Assembly: GCF_003182135.1 (NCBI RefSeq)
Contig: NZ_QGTL01000023.1
Span: forward strand, 1-38,296
DNA from: Nocardia neocaledoniensis
GTDB taxonomy: Bacteria; Actinomycetota; Actinomycetes; Mycobacteriales; Mycobacteriaceae
Length of the DNA: 38,296 bases
Reading direction: 5' to 3'
Made by a program: the position numbers and the translations under genes. The notes under the pieces are model-generated. The model was not told where the DNA came from. It searched no databases and was given only the letters and a program-made list of their open reading frames with translations. Position 1 is the stretch's first letter. Each line of letters begins with the position of its first letter. Positions 15,531-22,813 of this stretch are shown one piece after another.

Positions 15531-16784
15531 TCACGCGGCCGCGCGGTCGATCTTCGCCCCGCGGCCGCGGGTGGCGCGCGCGCCCGCGACGGCCAGCGGC
15601 AGCAGCCAGCTCAGCGCGACCTGATCGTAGGCCAGCAGACTCTGGTCGAGCCGGTTGTGCACGTAGGCGATCGAGAGTCCCGACTGCGGATCGACCCAGC
15701 CGAACGAGCCGCCGAGGCCGATGTGGCCGAAGCCGTTGCGCGCGCCGGGCACCGGGATCGAGTGGTAGCCCAGGTGCCACATCATCGGCAGATAGAACAG
15801 GGCGTGGTCGACGCGGTAGGTCTGCACCCGGCGGATGGCCCGGTGCGTCTCGGGCCGCAGGTACGGCCGCCCGTCGACGGTGACGCCGTCGGCGAGCGCG
15901 GCGTACATCCTGGCCAGCGCCGAGGCGGTGCACACGCCGTTGCCCGCGGGCATCTCGGTGGCCAAGATGGTGGGATCGTCGCCGTCGAGGATGGTGTTGA
16001 GGCCGGGCACGAACAGGCAGCGTGAGGCGGCGCCGAGCGGACCTGGCATCCACTGCCCGACCCGGCTCAGGACGCCCGCGGCGATCGGGTGCCCCGTCAG
16101 GTTCAGGTGCGCGCCGGCCAGGCGGGCGTATTCGGTCGAGGAACCCACGGGCGGGCGGCCGAGGTGGATGCCCTCGATGCCGAGCGGCTCGGTGACCTCG
16201 GTCCGGATCAGCTCGCTCATCGACTGCCCGGTGACCGCCCTGGCCAGGCCGGCGAGCAGCCAGCCGTAGGTGAGCGCGTGGTAGGTCGGGATGCCGCGCA
16301 GCCGGTCGGGGGCGGCCAGCGCCAGCCGGTCCTCCATGAGCTCGTGATCGAGCGATTCGGCGGCGGTGTCGGCGACCGCGCCCAGCGAGGACAGCCCGGC
16401 GCGGTGGGTGAGGACGTCGGCGACGGTGATGTCGCCCTTGCCGTTGGCGGCGAAGCGCGGCCAGTACTCGGCGACGGGCGCGCGGTAGTCGAGCAGTCCG
16501 CGATCGGCCAGCCGGTGGATGACGGTCGCCGTGACGCCCTTGGTCGCGGAGAACACGATGGCGCCGGTGTCGGCCGTCCACGGGCGCTGATCCCCCGCGC
16601 TGCCCGCCCAGACGTGGGCGAGTGGCTCACCGTGTCGATGGATCGCCAGGGCGCCGCCCGCGCCGCGGCGATGGCCGATCAAGGTGGCGAAGGCGCGCAC
16701 CAGCGGACCGAATCCGGCCGGGGCGAAACCGCCGACACCGGCCGGAAGGGCAGCACTGTCCTGCCCGTAAGCGTCGTTGCTCAT
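15531..16784 (-). CDS. serine beta-lactamase-fold hydrolase / esterase
   Basis: The 417-aa product belongs to the class C beta-lactamase-related family, which in actinobacteria is mostly EstB/LipD-type esterases. The nucleophile motif is FSATKGV (S79, K82). A tyrosine motif, YGWLLAGL, replaces the YAN of true beta-lactamases. The third motif is GHIGLGGSFGW. There is no signal peptide, so a cytoplasmic esterase is more likely than a drug-inactivating enzyme. ATG at 16784 fits a promoter with TACGGT exactly six bases upstream. The gene follows treZ on the same strand with its own promoter between, and converges on ilvA with four bases between stops. Confidence 0.85.
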   Translation of the reverse strand: MSNDAYGQDSAALPAGVGGFAPAGFGPLVRAFATLIGHRRGAGGALAIHRHGEPLAHVWAGSAGDQRPWTADTGAIVFSATKGVTATVIHRLADRGLLDYRAPVAEYWPRFAANGKGDITVADVLTHRAGLSSLGAVADTAAESLDHELMEDRLALAAPDRLRGIPTYHALTYGWLLAGLARAVTGQSMSELIRTEVTEPLGIEGIHLGRPPVGSSTEYARLAGAHLNLTGHPIAAGVLSRVGQWMPGPLGAASRCLFVPGLNTILDGDDPTILATEMPAGNGVCTASALARMYAALADGVTVDGRPYLRPETHRAIRRVQTYRVDHALFYLPMMWHLGYHSIPVPGARNGFGHIGLGGSFGWVDPQSGLSIAYVHNRLDQSLLAYDQVALSWLLPLAVAGARATRGRGAKIDRAAA

Positions 16785-16790
16785 CGTATT

Positions 16791-16819
16791 ACCGTACGGA
16801 CGTCTGTTCGCTTGGGCAA
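16791..16819 (-). promoter_or_regulatory. promoter of esterase gene, leaderless
   Basis: The minus strand reads TTGCCC (16819-16814), a 17-base spacer, TACGGT (16796-16791), six bases, then the ATG. This is the best-formed leaderless promoter in the window. Confidence 0.6.
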
Positions 16820-16860
16820 CGGTCGCGGAACGACCGTGCCCTAGCTGTGCCCTGCCGGGA

Positions 16861-18612
16861 TCATTCGGTGACCACGGTGCCCGCGCCGTCGCCCTCCTCC
16901 AGGACGGCGAAGCTGTGGCCCGAGATGAGCGTTCCCGCACCGGATTCGGTGGCGGGCGCCCAGGCCAGCAGCACCCGGCCGTGCACCGGGATCACGGCCT
17001 CGTCCTCGGCCAGGTTGCACACCACCGAGATCCGCCCGCGGCGCAGCACGAACCAGCGCCGCGCCTCGTCGTAGTCGGCCCAGACCCGTTCCAGCCAGGG
17101 ATCGCCGAACTCCGGCCTCGCCTTGCGCAGCGCGAGCAGGGCGCGATAGCAGGCCAGCAGCCGGGCGTGCGGTTCGTGGGTCGGTTCGGTCCAGTCGAGG
17201 ATCGAGCGGGTGAAGGTGGCGGGGTCCTGGGGGTCCGGGATCTCGTCGGTGGCCCAGCCGTGCTCGGCGAACTCGGCGCGCCTGCCCGCGGCGGTGGCCG
17301 CGGCGACGGCCGGATCGGTGTGCGAGGTGAAGAACTGGAACGGGGTGCGCGCGCCCCACTCCTCGCCCATGAACAGCATCGGCGTGCTCGCGGAGAGCAG
17401 CACGAGCGCGGCCTTCACCGCGAGCTGGCCGGGCGTCAGGTACGCGCTCGGGCGGTCGCCGAGCGCCCGGTTGCCGATCTGGTCGTGGGTGCAGGTGTAG
17501 CCGAGCAGCGCGCTGCCGGGAATCAGATCGCGGCGCAGCGGGATGCCGTGGGTGCGGCCGCGGAAACTGGAATAGGTGCCTGCGTGGAAGAACCCGTGCG
17601 TCAGCGTCTGCGCGAGACAGGCCAGCGACCCGAAATCGGCGTAGTAGCCCTGCCGTTCGCCGGAGACGGCCGTGTGCACGGCGTGGTGCAGGTCGTCGTT
17701 CCACTGGCCGGTGAGCCCGTAGCCACCCGCGGCGCGCGGGGTGATCAGGCGCGGGTCGTTGAGGTCGCTCTCGGCGATCAGGCTGAGCGGGCGGCCCAGA
17801 TGCGCTGACAGGGCGGCGGTTTCGACGGCGAGTTCCTCGAGCAGGTGGATCGCGGTGCGGTCGACCAGCGCGTGCACGGCGTCCAGGCGCAGGGCATCGA
17901 CGTGGAATTCGCGCAGCCAGCGCAGGGCGTTGTCGATGATGTGGCGGCGCACCGCGTCGGATCCGGGTCCGTCCAGGTTGACGCTCTGCCCCCAGGTGTT
18001 GCGGCCCTCGCTGAGGTAGGGACCGAAGCGCGGCAGGTAGTTGCCGGAGGGGCCGAGATGGTTGTAGACGACGTCGAGGCAGACCGCCAGCCCGCGGGCA
18101 TGACAGGCGTCGACGAACCGCTGCAAGCCGTCGGGGCCGCCGTAGCTCTCCTGCACCGCGTACCAGAGCACGCCGTCGTAGCCCCAGTTGTGGGTGCCGT
18201 CGAAGGCGTTGACCGGCATCAGCTCCACCGTGGTGACGCCGAGGTTCACCAGGTGATCGAGCCGCTCGATCGCCGCGTCGAAGGTGCCCTCGGGGGTGAA
18301 GGTGCCGATGTGCAGCTCGTAGAACACCGATCCGGCGAGCTGGCGTCCGGTCCAGCCGTGATCGGTCCATGCCTCGGGGTCGAGGTCGTGCACCGCCGAG
18401 GGCGCGTGCACGCCGTCGGGTTGGCGCGGCGAGCGCGGGTCGGGCAGGACGGTCGGATCGTCGTCGATCAGGAATCCGTATCCGGCGCCCTGCCCGGCCT
18501 CGACGGTGACCGACCACCAGCCGCCGCCGTTGCGGCGCATCGGGTGGTCCACCTCGTCCAGCTGCAGCCGCACCGCCCCCGCCGTCGGCGCCCACACCCG
18601 AAACTGCCTCAT
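16861..18612 (-). CDS. treZ: malto-oligosyltrehalose trehalohydrolase
   Basis: TreZ hydrolyses the bond next to the trehalose unit made by TreY and releases free trehalose, an osmoprotectant and precursor of mycolate carriers. The 583-aa product has an N-terminal beta domain starting RQFRVWAPTAGAVRL, then FYELHIGTFTPEGTFDAAI, DVVYNHLGPSGNYL, the nucleophile in LRLDAVHAL (D244), acid in IAESDLND (E281) and CTHDQIGNRA (D377), all GH13 sites intact. ATG at 18612 starts at the canonical family N-terminus. It is 52 bases downstream of a large membrane protein gene and may be cotranscribed. It is split from glgX-treY by seven genes and inverted relative to them. Confidence 0.95.
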   Translation of the reverse strand: MRQFRVWAPTAGAVRLQLDEVDHPMRRNGGGWWSVTVEAGQGAGYGFLIDDDPTVLPDPRSPRQPDGVHAPSAVHDLDPEAWTDHGWTGRQLAGSVFYELHIGTFTPEGTFDAAIERLDHLVNLGVTTVELMPVNAFDGTHNWGYDGVLWYAVQESYGGPDGLQRFVDACHARGLAVCLDVVYNHLGPSGNYLPRFGPYLSEGRNTWGQSVNLDGPGSDAVRRHIIDNALRWLREFHVDALRLDAVHALVDRTAIHLLEELAVETAALSAHLGRPLSLIAESDLNDPRLITPRAAGGYGLTGQWNDDLHHAVHTAVSGERQGYYADFGSLACLAQTLTHGFFHAGTYSSFRGRTHGIPLRRDLIPGSALLGYTCTHDQIGNRALGDRPSAYLTPGQLAVKAALVLLSASTPMLFMGEEWGARTPFQFFTSHTDPAVAAATAAGRRAEFAEHGWATDEIPDPQDPATFTRSILDWTEPTHEPHARLLACYRALLALRKARPEFGDPWLERVWADYDEARRWFVLRRGRISVVCNLAEDEAVIPVHGRVLLAWAPATESGAGTLISGHSFAVLEEGDGAGTVVTE

Positions 18613-18664
18613 GGCCCCAGCATCGCACGGGGACGGTGATCGGGCAGGCCGACCGGCGCGGCGG

Positions 18665-20647
18665 TCAGCCGTGGGCGACGACGCCGACCGGGCCCGTGCC
18701 GAGGCACAGCTCGATGCCGGGGGTGAGCACGCGCACGCGCAGGGCCGATCCGCCGCCGAGCATGCGCAGATAGACCGGATGCAAGCCGGCGCGCACCTCG
18801 GCGACGGTTTCCGCGCCGCCCTCGAAGGACACCGCGATGGTCCCGTCCCGGTCGGACAGGTAGTTCAGCTGGGCGGTCCATTCCCTGGTCTGCATGGGAC
18901 CGTCCAGCGGGAGCCGCACGGCCGATCCGCCCGGCACCCGGTACCCGCAGCCCGGCTCGGGGCCGGGCACGGTCGAGCGGTTCCACCACACCTGCGCGTC
19001 GACGAGTTCGCCGTCGTCGGTGAACATGCGCAGGTGCGAGGTCGACCGCGCGAAGGTGCCGGGGCCGGCCAGCGGAGCGAAGACGTGATCGGTCATGTTC
19101 TGCGGGAAGGCCAAGGGGTTGAGCACATTCCACGGCACCTCCTGCGGGAGCAGCGGCGCGTCCGATTCGGGCAGCGCGGCCCGGACACCCGTGACGTAGG
19201 TCCGAGCCGGGCTCGGTTCCCACGCGCGGGTGAAGGTGGCGGTCGAGTAGATGCTGCTCGCGACGAACGCGACGACCACCGCGACACCCGCGACTCCCTT
19301 GCCCTGAGGTCCGGACCACCGCCCACTTCCGACCTGCCTGGCCGGGAACCCACCATCGAGCGCGGCCACCGGGTCGTGCCGGTCGGCCACACGACTGCCC
19401 GCGTCGGCGACGTCGCCGACGCTCGCCGGCCCGAGTGCCTCCGCGGGATCGGTGGCGGTCGATGCCCCTCGCGAGCCGGGTGCCGAGGTCATCGCCCGAG
19501 GTGCGGCGAGCAGCAACAACGCCAGCCCCACACTCGCGATGACCGCGAAGTCGGCGAAGTACCGGATGGATTGCAGCAGCAGCGCCGCCGTTCCGGGGCC
19601 GTCGCGCAGAACGACCACCGGGGCGACGGTCAGGACGACATAGGCCGCGGCGCACGCCCAGACCGCGACGACGCGGACGCGATGACGAATCGTCCACGCC
19701 GCGAACAGGATCAACGCCGCCCAGCACACCGCGACCGCGACACCGGGCGGGTCGGCCCACGGCGTCGCGGGCTGCCAGCGTTCCCAGCGCCACGGACCTC
19801 CGAAGAGCGTGGGCACCAGCCCGTCGGAGAGTGCCTGGCGCAGCAGGGCGGCGGGGTTCTCGGGGCGGGACAGGCCGCGCGGGCGCTGGATGACCAGCAG
19901 AAAGAACGCCGACCAGGCCAGCAGTACCCCGCCCGCCGCCGTCCACAGCGCGGCACCGCGCCGGACGGCCGCGCGCACCGATTCGCCGTAGACGTGGGCG
20001 AGCAGCGCCACCACCGCCACGGCCACCGGCAGCACCACCACGGCCTTCTCGAAGAACAGCAGCGCGAGCGCGAACACCGCCGCCCCCGACACCGCGTACC
20101 GCCGCCGGCCGGCGCGCGTCAGCAGCACCGCGTCCGCGCTCACCCAGGCCAGGGCGATCTGCAGGGGCAGGGCGTTCACCGCCGCCGACCACCACGCGAA
20201 CGCGGGCACGGTCAACGGCACGAACAGGAAGAAGATCAGCGGCCCGAGCATCCGGAGCCGCCACCCGAGCAGCACGACCAGCAGTCGCAGCACCGCCAGC
20301 GAGGCGAGCAGTTGCAGTACCAGCAGCACCACGGCGGCGACACCCCAGCGCAGCGGTGCGACCTCGGTGACCAGCCAGGTCAGCGCGAAGGTCAGCGGCA
20401 TCACGTGCCCGTCGTGGCTGGTGAACAGCAACTCCGCCGACCACAGCGGATGCCTGCCCGCCTCGCCGATCAGGATGAAGTCGTCCCAGTAGAAGAAGCC
20501 GCACGCGGCGACCCAGGCCCGCGAGGCCAGCTGGGCGACGACCAGGCCGAGGGCCACGAGCACCACCGCACGCCCGGTCGGCGCGCGGCCCCTCGAACGC
20601 GTCGGCGGCGCGGTCCGCGGTGGCGAGTCGAGTCGCAGGGCTGACAT
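18665..20647 (-). CDS. large polytopic membrane protein, GT-C glycosyltransferase-like
   Basis: The 660-aa product has an N-terminal basic tail, about ten or more hydrophobic segments up to residue ~440, and a C-terminal extracytoplasmic domain of ~200 residues rich in beta strand. The first outer loop holds FFYWDDFILI, an aspartate pair placed like the catalytic acidic motif of GT-C enzymes, which use polyprenyl-phosphate sugars. I do not recognise a defined family, so the activity is inference. ATG at 20647 has GAGAGG ten bases upstream and TAGCGT (20664-20659) as a possible -10. treZ follows 52 bases downstream. A role in envelope glycan assembly would suit a mycolate-producing genus. Confidence 0.7.
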   Translation of the reverse strand: MSALRLDSPPRTAPPTRSRGRAPTGRAVVLVALGLVVAQLASRAWVAACGFFYWDDFILIGEAGRHPLWSAELLFTSHDGHVMPLTFALTWLVTEVAPLRWGVAAVVLLVLQLLASLAVLRLLVVLLGWRLRMLGPLIFFLFVPLTVPAFAWWSAAVNALPLQIALAWVSADAVLLTRAGRRRYAVSGAAVFALALLFFEKAVVVLPVAVAVVALLAHVYGESVRAAVRRGAALWTAAGGVLLAWSAFFLLVIQRPRGLSRPENPAALLRQALSDGLVPTLFGGPWRWERWQPATPWADPPGVAVAVCWAALILFAAWTIRHRVRVVAVWACAAAYVVLTVAPVVVLRDGPGTAALLLQSIRYFADFAVIASVGLALLLLAAPRAMTSAPGSRGASTATDPAEALGPASVGDVADAGSRVADRHDPVAALDGGFPARQVGSGRWSGPQGKGVAGVAVVVAFVASSIYSTATFTRAWEPSPARTYVTGVRAALPESDAPLLPQEVPWNVLNPLAFPQNMTDHVFAPLAGPGTFARSTSHLRMFTDDGELVDAQVWWNRSTVPGPEPGCGYRVPGGSAVRLPLDGPMQTREWTAQLNYLSDRDGTIAVSFEGGAETVAEVRAGLHPVYLRMLGGGSALRVRVLTPGIELCLGTGPVGVVAHG

Positions 20648-20705
20648 CACGCCTCTCGACGCTAGCCCGTCCGCCGCCGGGTTTCGATCACCCCGCGCCA
20701 CGCCA

Positions 20706-20727
20706 TTTTGGACTGATATATCCAAAA
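20706..20727. promoter_or_regulatory. TetR operator, copy 1 (tetR promoter)
   Basis: TTTTGGA and TCCAAAA are perfect complements flanking eight bases (CTGATATA), a 22-bp palindromic site. It overlaps the probable -35 (TTGGAC, 20708-20713) of the tetR promoter, whose -10 is TACCGT at 20733-20738. The same 22-bp site, with four changes, stands before the MFS gene. Confidence 0.75.
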
Positions 20728-20732
20728 CGTGC

Positions 20733-20738
20733 TACCGT
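20733..20738 (+). promoter_or_regulatory. -10 box of tetR, leaderless start
   Basis: TACCGT is exactly six bases before the ATG at 20745, and no ribosome binding site is present. With TTGGAC as -35 the spacer is 19, slightly long, as seen in repressed promoters. Confidence 0.5.
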
Positions 20739-20744
20739 CCGGGC

Positions 20745-21317
20745 ATGGCCCGCCCCAAGGAATTCGACGAGGACCGTGCGATCGATGCCGCCATGCGCGC
20801 CTTCTGGTCGGCCGGTTACGAAGCCACCTCCACCCAGGACCTCTGCGCGGCAACAGGTCTCGGTCGCAGCAGCATCTACAACACCTTCACCAGCAAGCAC
20901 GACCTGTTCGAGCGCGCGCTGCGCCGCTACATGACGACCAAGAACGCGTCGATCTTCGAGATCCTCGACGGCGACGCGCCGGCCCGCGAGCGCCTGCGCG
21001 CCGTCCTGCGCCAGGTCGCCGACGCGCCCGACGAGGACCCGACCGGCTGCCTCGTCGTCAATTCCACGATCGAGCTCGCCCCGCGCGACCCCGCCGTGCG
21101 CGCCACCTTGCTGACCGACCAGGAGCGCCGGCTCGACGCACTGACCGCCACCCTGCGCGAGGGCCAGCGCGCCGGCGAGATCACCACCGAGCGCACCGCC
21201 CGCGACCTCGCCCAGTTCCTCACCGCGACCATCGGCGGCATGCGGGTGGCCGCTCGCGGCGGCGCGGACCGAGCCACGCTGGAGGCGATCGCCGACACCG
21301 CCCTGCGCTGCCTGTAG
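20745..21317 (+). CDS. TetR-family repressor
   Basis: The 190-aa product has the TetR N-terminal DNA-binding domain: ARPKEFDEDRAIDAAMRAFWSAGYEATS leading to the helix-turn-helix TQDLCAATGLGRSSIYNTF and SKHDLFERAL. The C-terminal part has the GCLVVNSTIEL motif of the AcrR/TetR_C_16-like group, whose ligands are often toxic small molecules. It precedes an MFS exporter by 76 bases, and both genes carry the same 22-bp operator, so it most likely represses itself and the pump until its ligand binds. The ligand is unknown. It is divergent from the large membrane protein gene across 97 bases. Confidence 0.92.
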   Translation: MARPKEFDEDRAIDAAMRAFWSAGYEATSTQDLCAATGLGRSSIYNTFTSKHDLFERALRRYMTTKNASIFEILDGDAPARERLRAVLRQVADAPDEDPTGCLVVNSTIELAPRDPAVRATLLTDQERRLDALTATLREGQRAGEITTERTARDLAQFLTATIGGMRVAARGGADRATLEAIADTALRCL

Positions 21318-21354
21318 TCACCACCCGCCGGCTCGGCGTCAAGCCGTGCCCAGA

Positions 21355-21376
21355 TTTTGGACTGATCAATCTAAAA
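21355..21376. promoter_or_regulatory. TetR operator, copy 2 (MFS gene)
   Basis: Arms TTTTGGA and TCTAAAA flank CTGATCAA. The site matches copy 1 at 18 of 22 positions, including the outer arms and the CTGAT centre. It ends 17 bases before the MFS start codon. Confidence 0.75.
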
Positions 21377-21393
21377 CATCGAGAAGGGTTCCC

Positions 21394-22587
21394 ATGCCTC
21401 CCGCCATTTACATCCTCGGGCTGTCGATCTTCGCCCAGGGCACCTCCGAGCTGATGCTCGCCGGACTGCTCACCGATCTGTCCGCCGATCTCGGCGTGTC
21501 CATTCCCCGTGCGGGCCTGCTCATCTCGGCCTTCGCGCTCGGCATGCTGGTCGGCGCGCCACTGCTCGCCGTGGTGACCCTGCGCTGGCCGCGGCGCGAC
21601 GCCCTGCTGGCCTTCCTCGCGATCTTCGTCGCCGCCCATGCGGTCGGCGCGCTGACCAGCGACTACTGGGTCCTGTTCGGCACCCGCGTGGTGAGCGCGT
21701 TCGTCTACGCCGGGTTCTGGGCGCTCGCGGCCACCACCGCGGTGAGCCTGGTCCCGGCGAATCTGCGCGGCCGGGCCATGGGCATCGTCGCGGGCGGGCT
21801 GACCATCGCCACCATCGTCGGCGTGCCCGCGGGGACGGTGATCGGTCAGCACTTCGGCTGGCGGGCGGCGTTCTGGGCGGTGGCCGCGCTGTCGGCGCTG
21901 TCGATGATCGGGGTCGTCGCGAGAATTCCGGGCGGGCGGCCGGGCGCCGTCGCGTGCCTGGATCGCGAGTTGCGGGTGATGGCGAATCCGCGACTGTGGT
22001 TGTCCTACACCGCCACCGCGCTCTCGACCGGCTCGACGTTCGCCGTCTTCGCCTACCTCGGGGCCCTGCTCGCCGACGCGACCGCCGTCTCGGCGACCTG
22101 GATTCCGCTGGTCCTGGCCCTCTACGGCGTCGGTGGCCTGCTCGGCATCACCCTCGGCGGGCGCACTTCCGACCGTCACCCGTTCCGCACCCTCTACGTC
22201 GGCGCGAGCGGCATGACCGTGATCGCCGCGGCGCTGGCGCTGACACTGCGCTCCCCCGCGCCCGTGGTCGTGCTCGTCTTCCTACTCGGCGCTTTCGGAT
22301 TCGCCACGAACCCGGCCTTGAACACCCGCGTCTTCGCCCTGGCCGGTGACGCGCCGACGCTGGCGACGGCCACGAACTTCTCCGCTTTCAATGTCGGCAT
22401 CACCGTGGGGCCCTGGCTCGGCGGTCTCGCCCTCGGGGCCGGGTTCGGCTACGCGGCGGTCGGCTGGATCGGCGCCGCCCTCGGGGCGGCGATGCTCGCG
22501 GCGGTCGCCGTCGCCCACCGGCTCGAACGACGCCCGGCCACCGACACCCGGACGGATCCGCACACGGTCCACGCCGTCGCCTCGTGA
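21394..22587 (+). CDS. MFS drug exporter, DHA1 type (Cmx/CmlA-like)
   Basis: The 397-aa product has twelve predicted transmembrane helices and the start IYILGLSIFAQGTSELMLAGLL, resembling Cmx-type chloramphenicol exporters and AraJ-like sugar-efflux proteins of the 12-helix DHA1 group. The loop after helix 2 (RWPRRDALLA) fits motif A of this family. Family resemblance says proton-driven efflux of a small hydrophobic compound; chloramphenicol resistance is not shown. ATG at 21394 has AAGG eight bases upstream. Control by the adjacent TetR is strongly suggested by the shared operator. Confidence 0.85.
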   Translation: MPPAIYILGLSIFAQGTSELMLAGLLTDLSADLGVSIPRAGLLISAFALGMLVGAPLLAVVTLRWPRRDALLAFLAIFVAAHAVGALTSDYWVLFGTRVVSAFVYAGFWALAATTAVSLVPANLRGRAMGIVAGGLTIATIVGVPAGTVIGQHFGWRAAFWAVAALSALSMIGVVARIPGGRPGAVACLDRELRVMANPRLWLSYTATALSTGSTFAVFAYLGALLADATAVSATWIPLVLALYGVGGLLGITLGGRTSDRHPFRTLYVGASGMTVIAAALALTLRSPAPVVVLVFLLGAFGFATNPALNTRVFALAGDAPTLATATNFSAFNVGITVGPWLGGLALGAGFGYAAVGWIGAALGAAMLAAVAVAHRLERRPATDTRTDPHTVHAVAS

Positions 22588-22813
22588 TGTCCGCTCGCCG
22601 CGGCCGGACCCTGGAAATCTTACGATCGCGTGATGGTCTCGATCCGAGGTTTTCGCCACGGCCGCGCGGGTACAGGTTTATGTCGAGCCGTGGCACCACC
22701 GGTGCGGGCGTAGCGCGTATCCCGAGCTCGACGGCGTCGTGTAGCACTATTCGTTAGAGAAGCTAAGGTTTTGGCGTTCTCCGGCGATATCGTTCGAACT
22801 TGGGATCTGATGA
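22588..22813. other. intergenic region, no gene seen
   Basis: 226 bases between the MFS gene and the next membrane protein. The right half is noticeably less GC-rich than its surroundings. It holds only a weak 5-bp hairpin (GCACC-ACC-GGTGC near 22690-22702). No coding frame, tRNA or clear promoter hexamer pair was found. Confidence 0.5.

Noticed and set aside
15531..16784. Beta-lactamase giving antibiotic resistance
   Set aside because: No signal peptide and a YGW in place of YAN point to the esterase branch of the fold.
18506..20644. 712-codon plus-strand frame opposite the membrane protein
   Set aside because: Arg/His/Gln-rich translation of the complement of hydrophobic codons; the minus-strand protein has ordered helices and a ribosome binding site.
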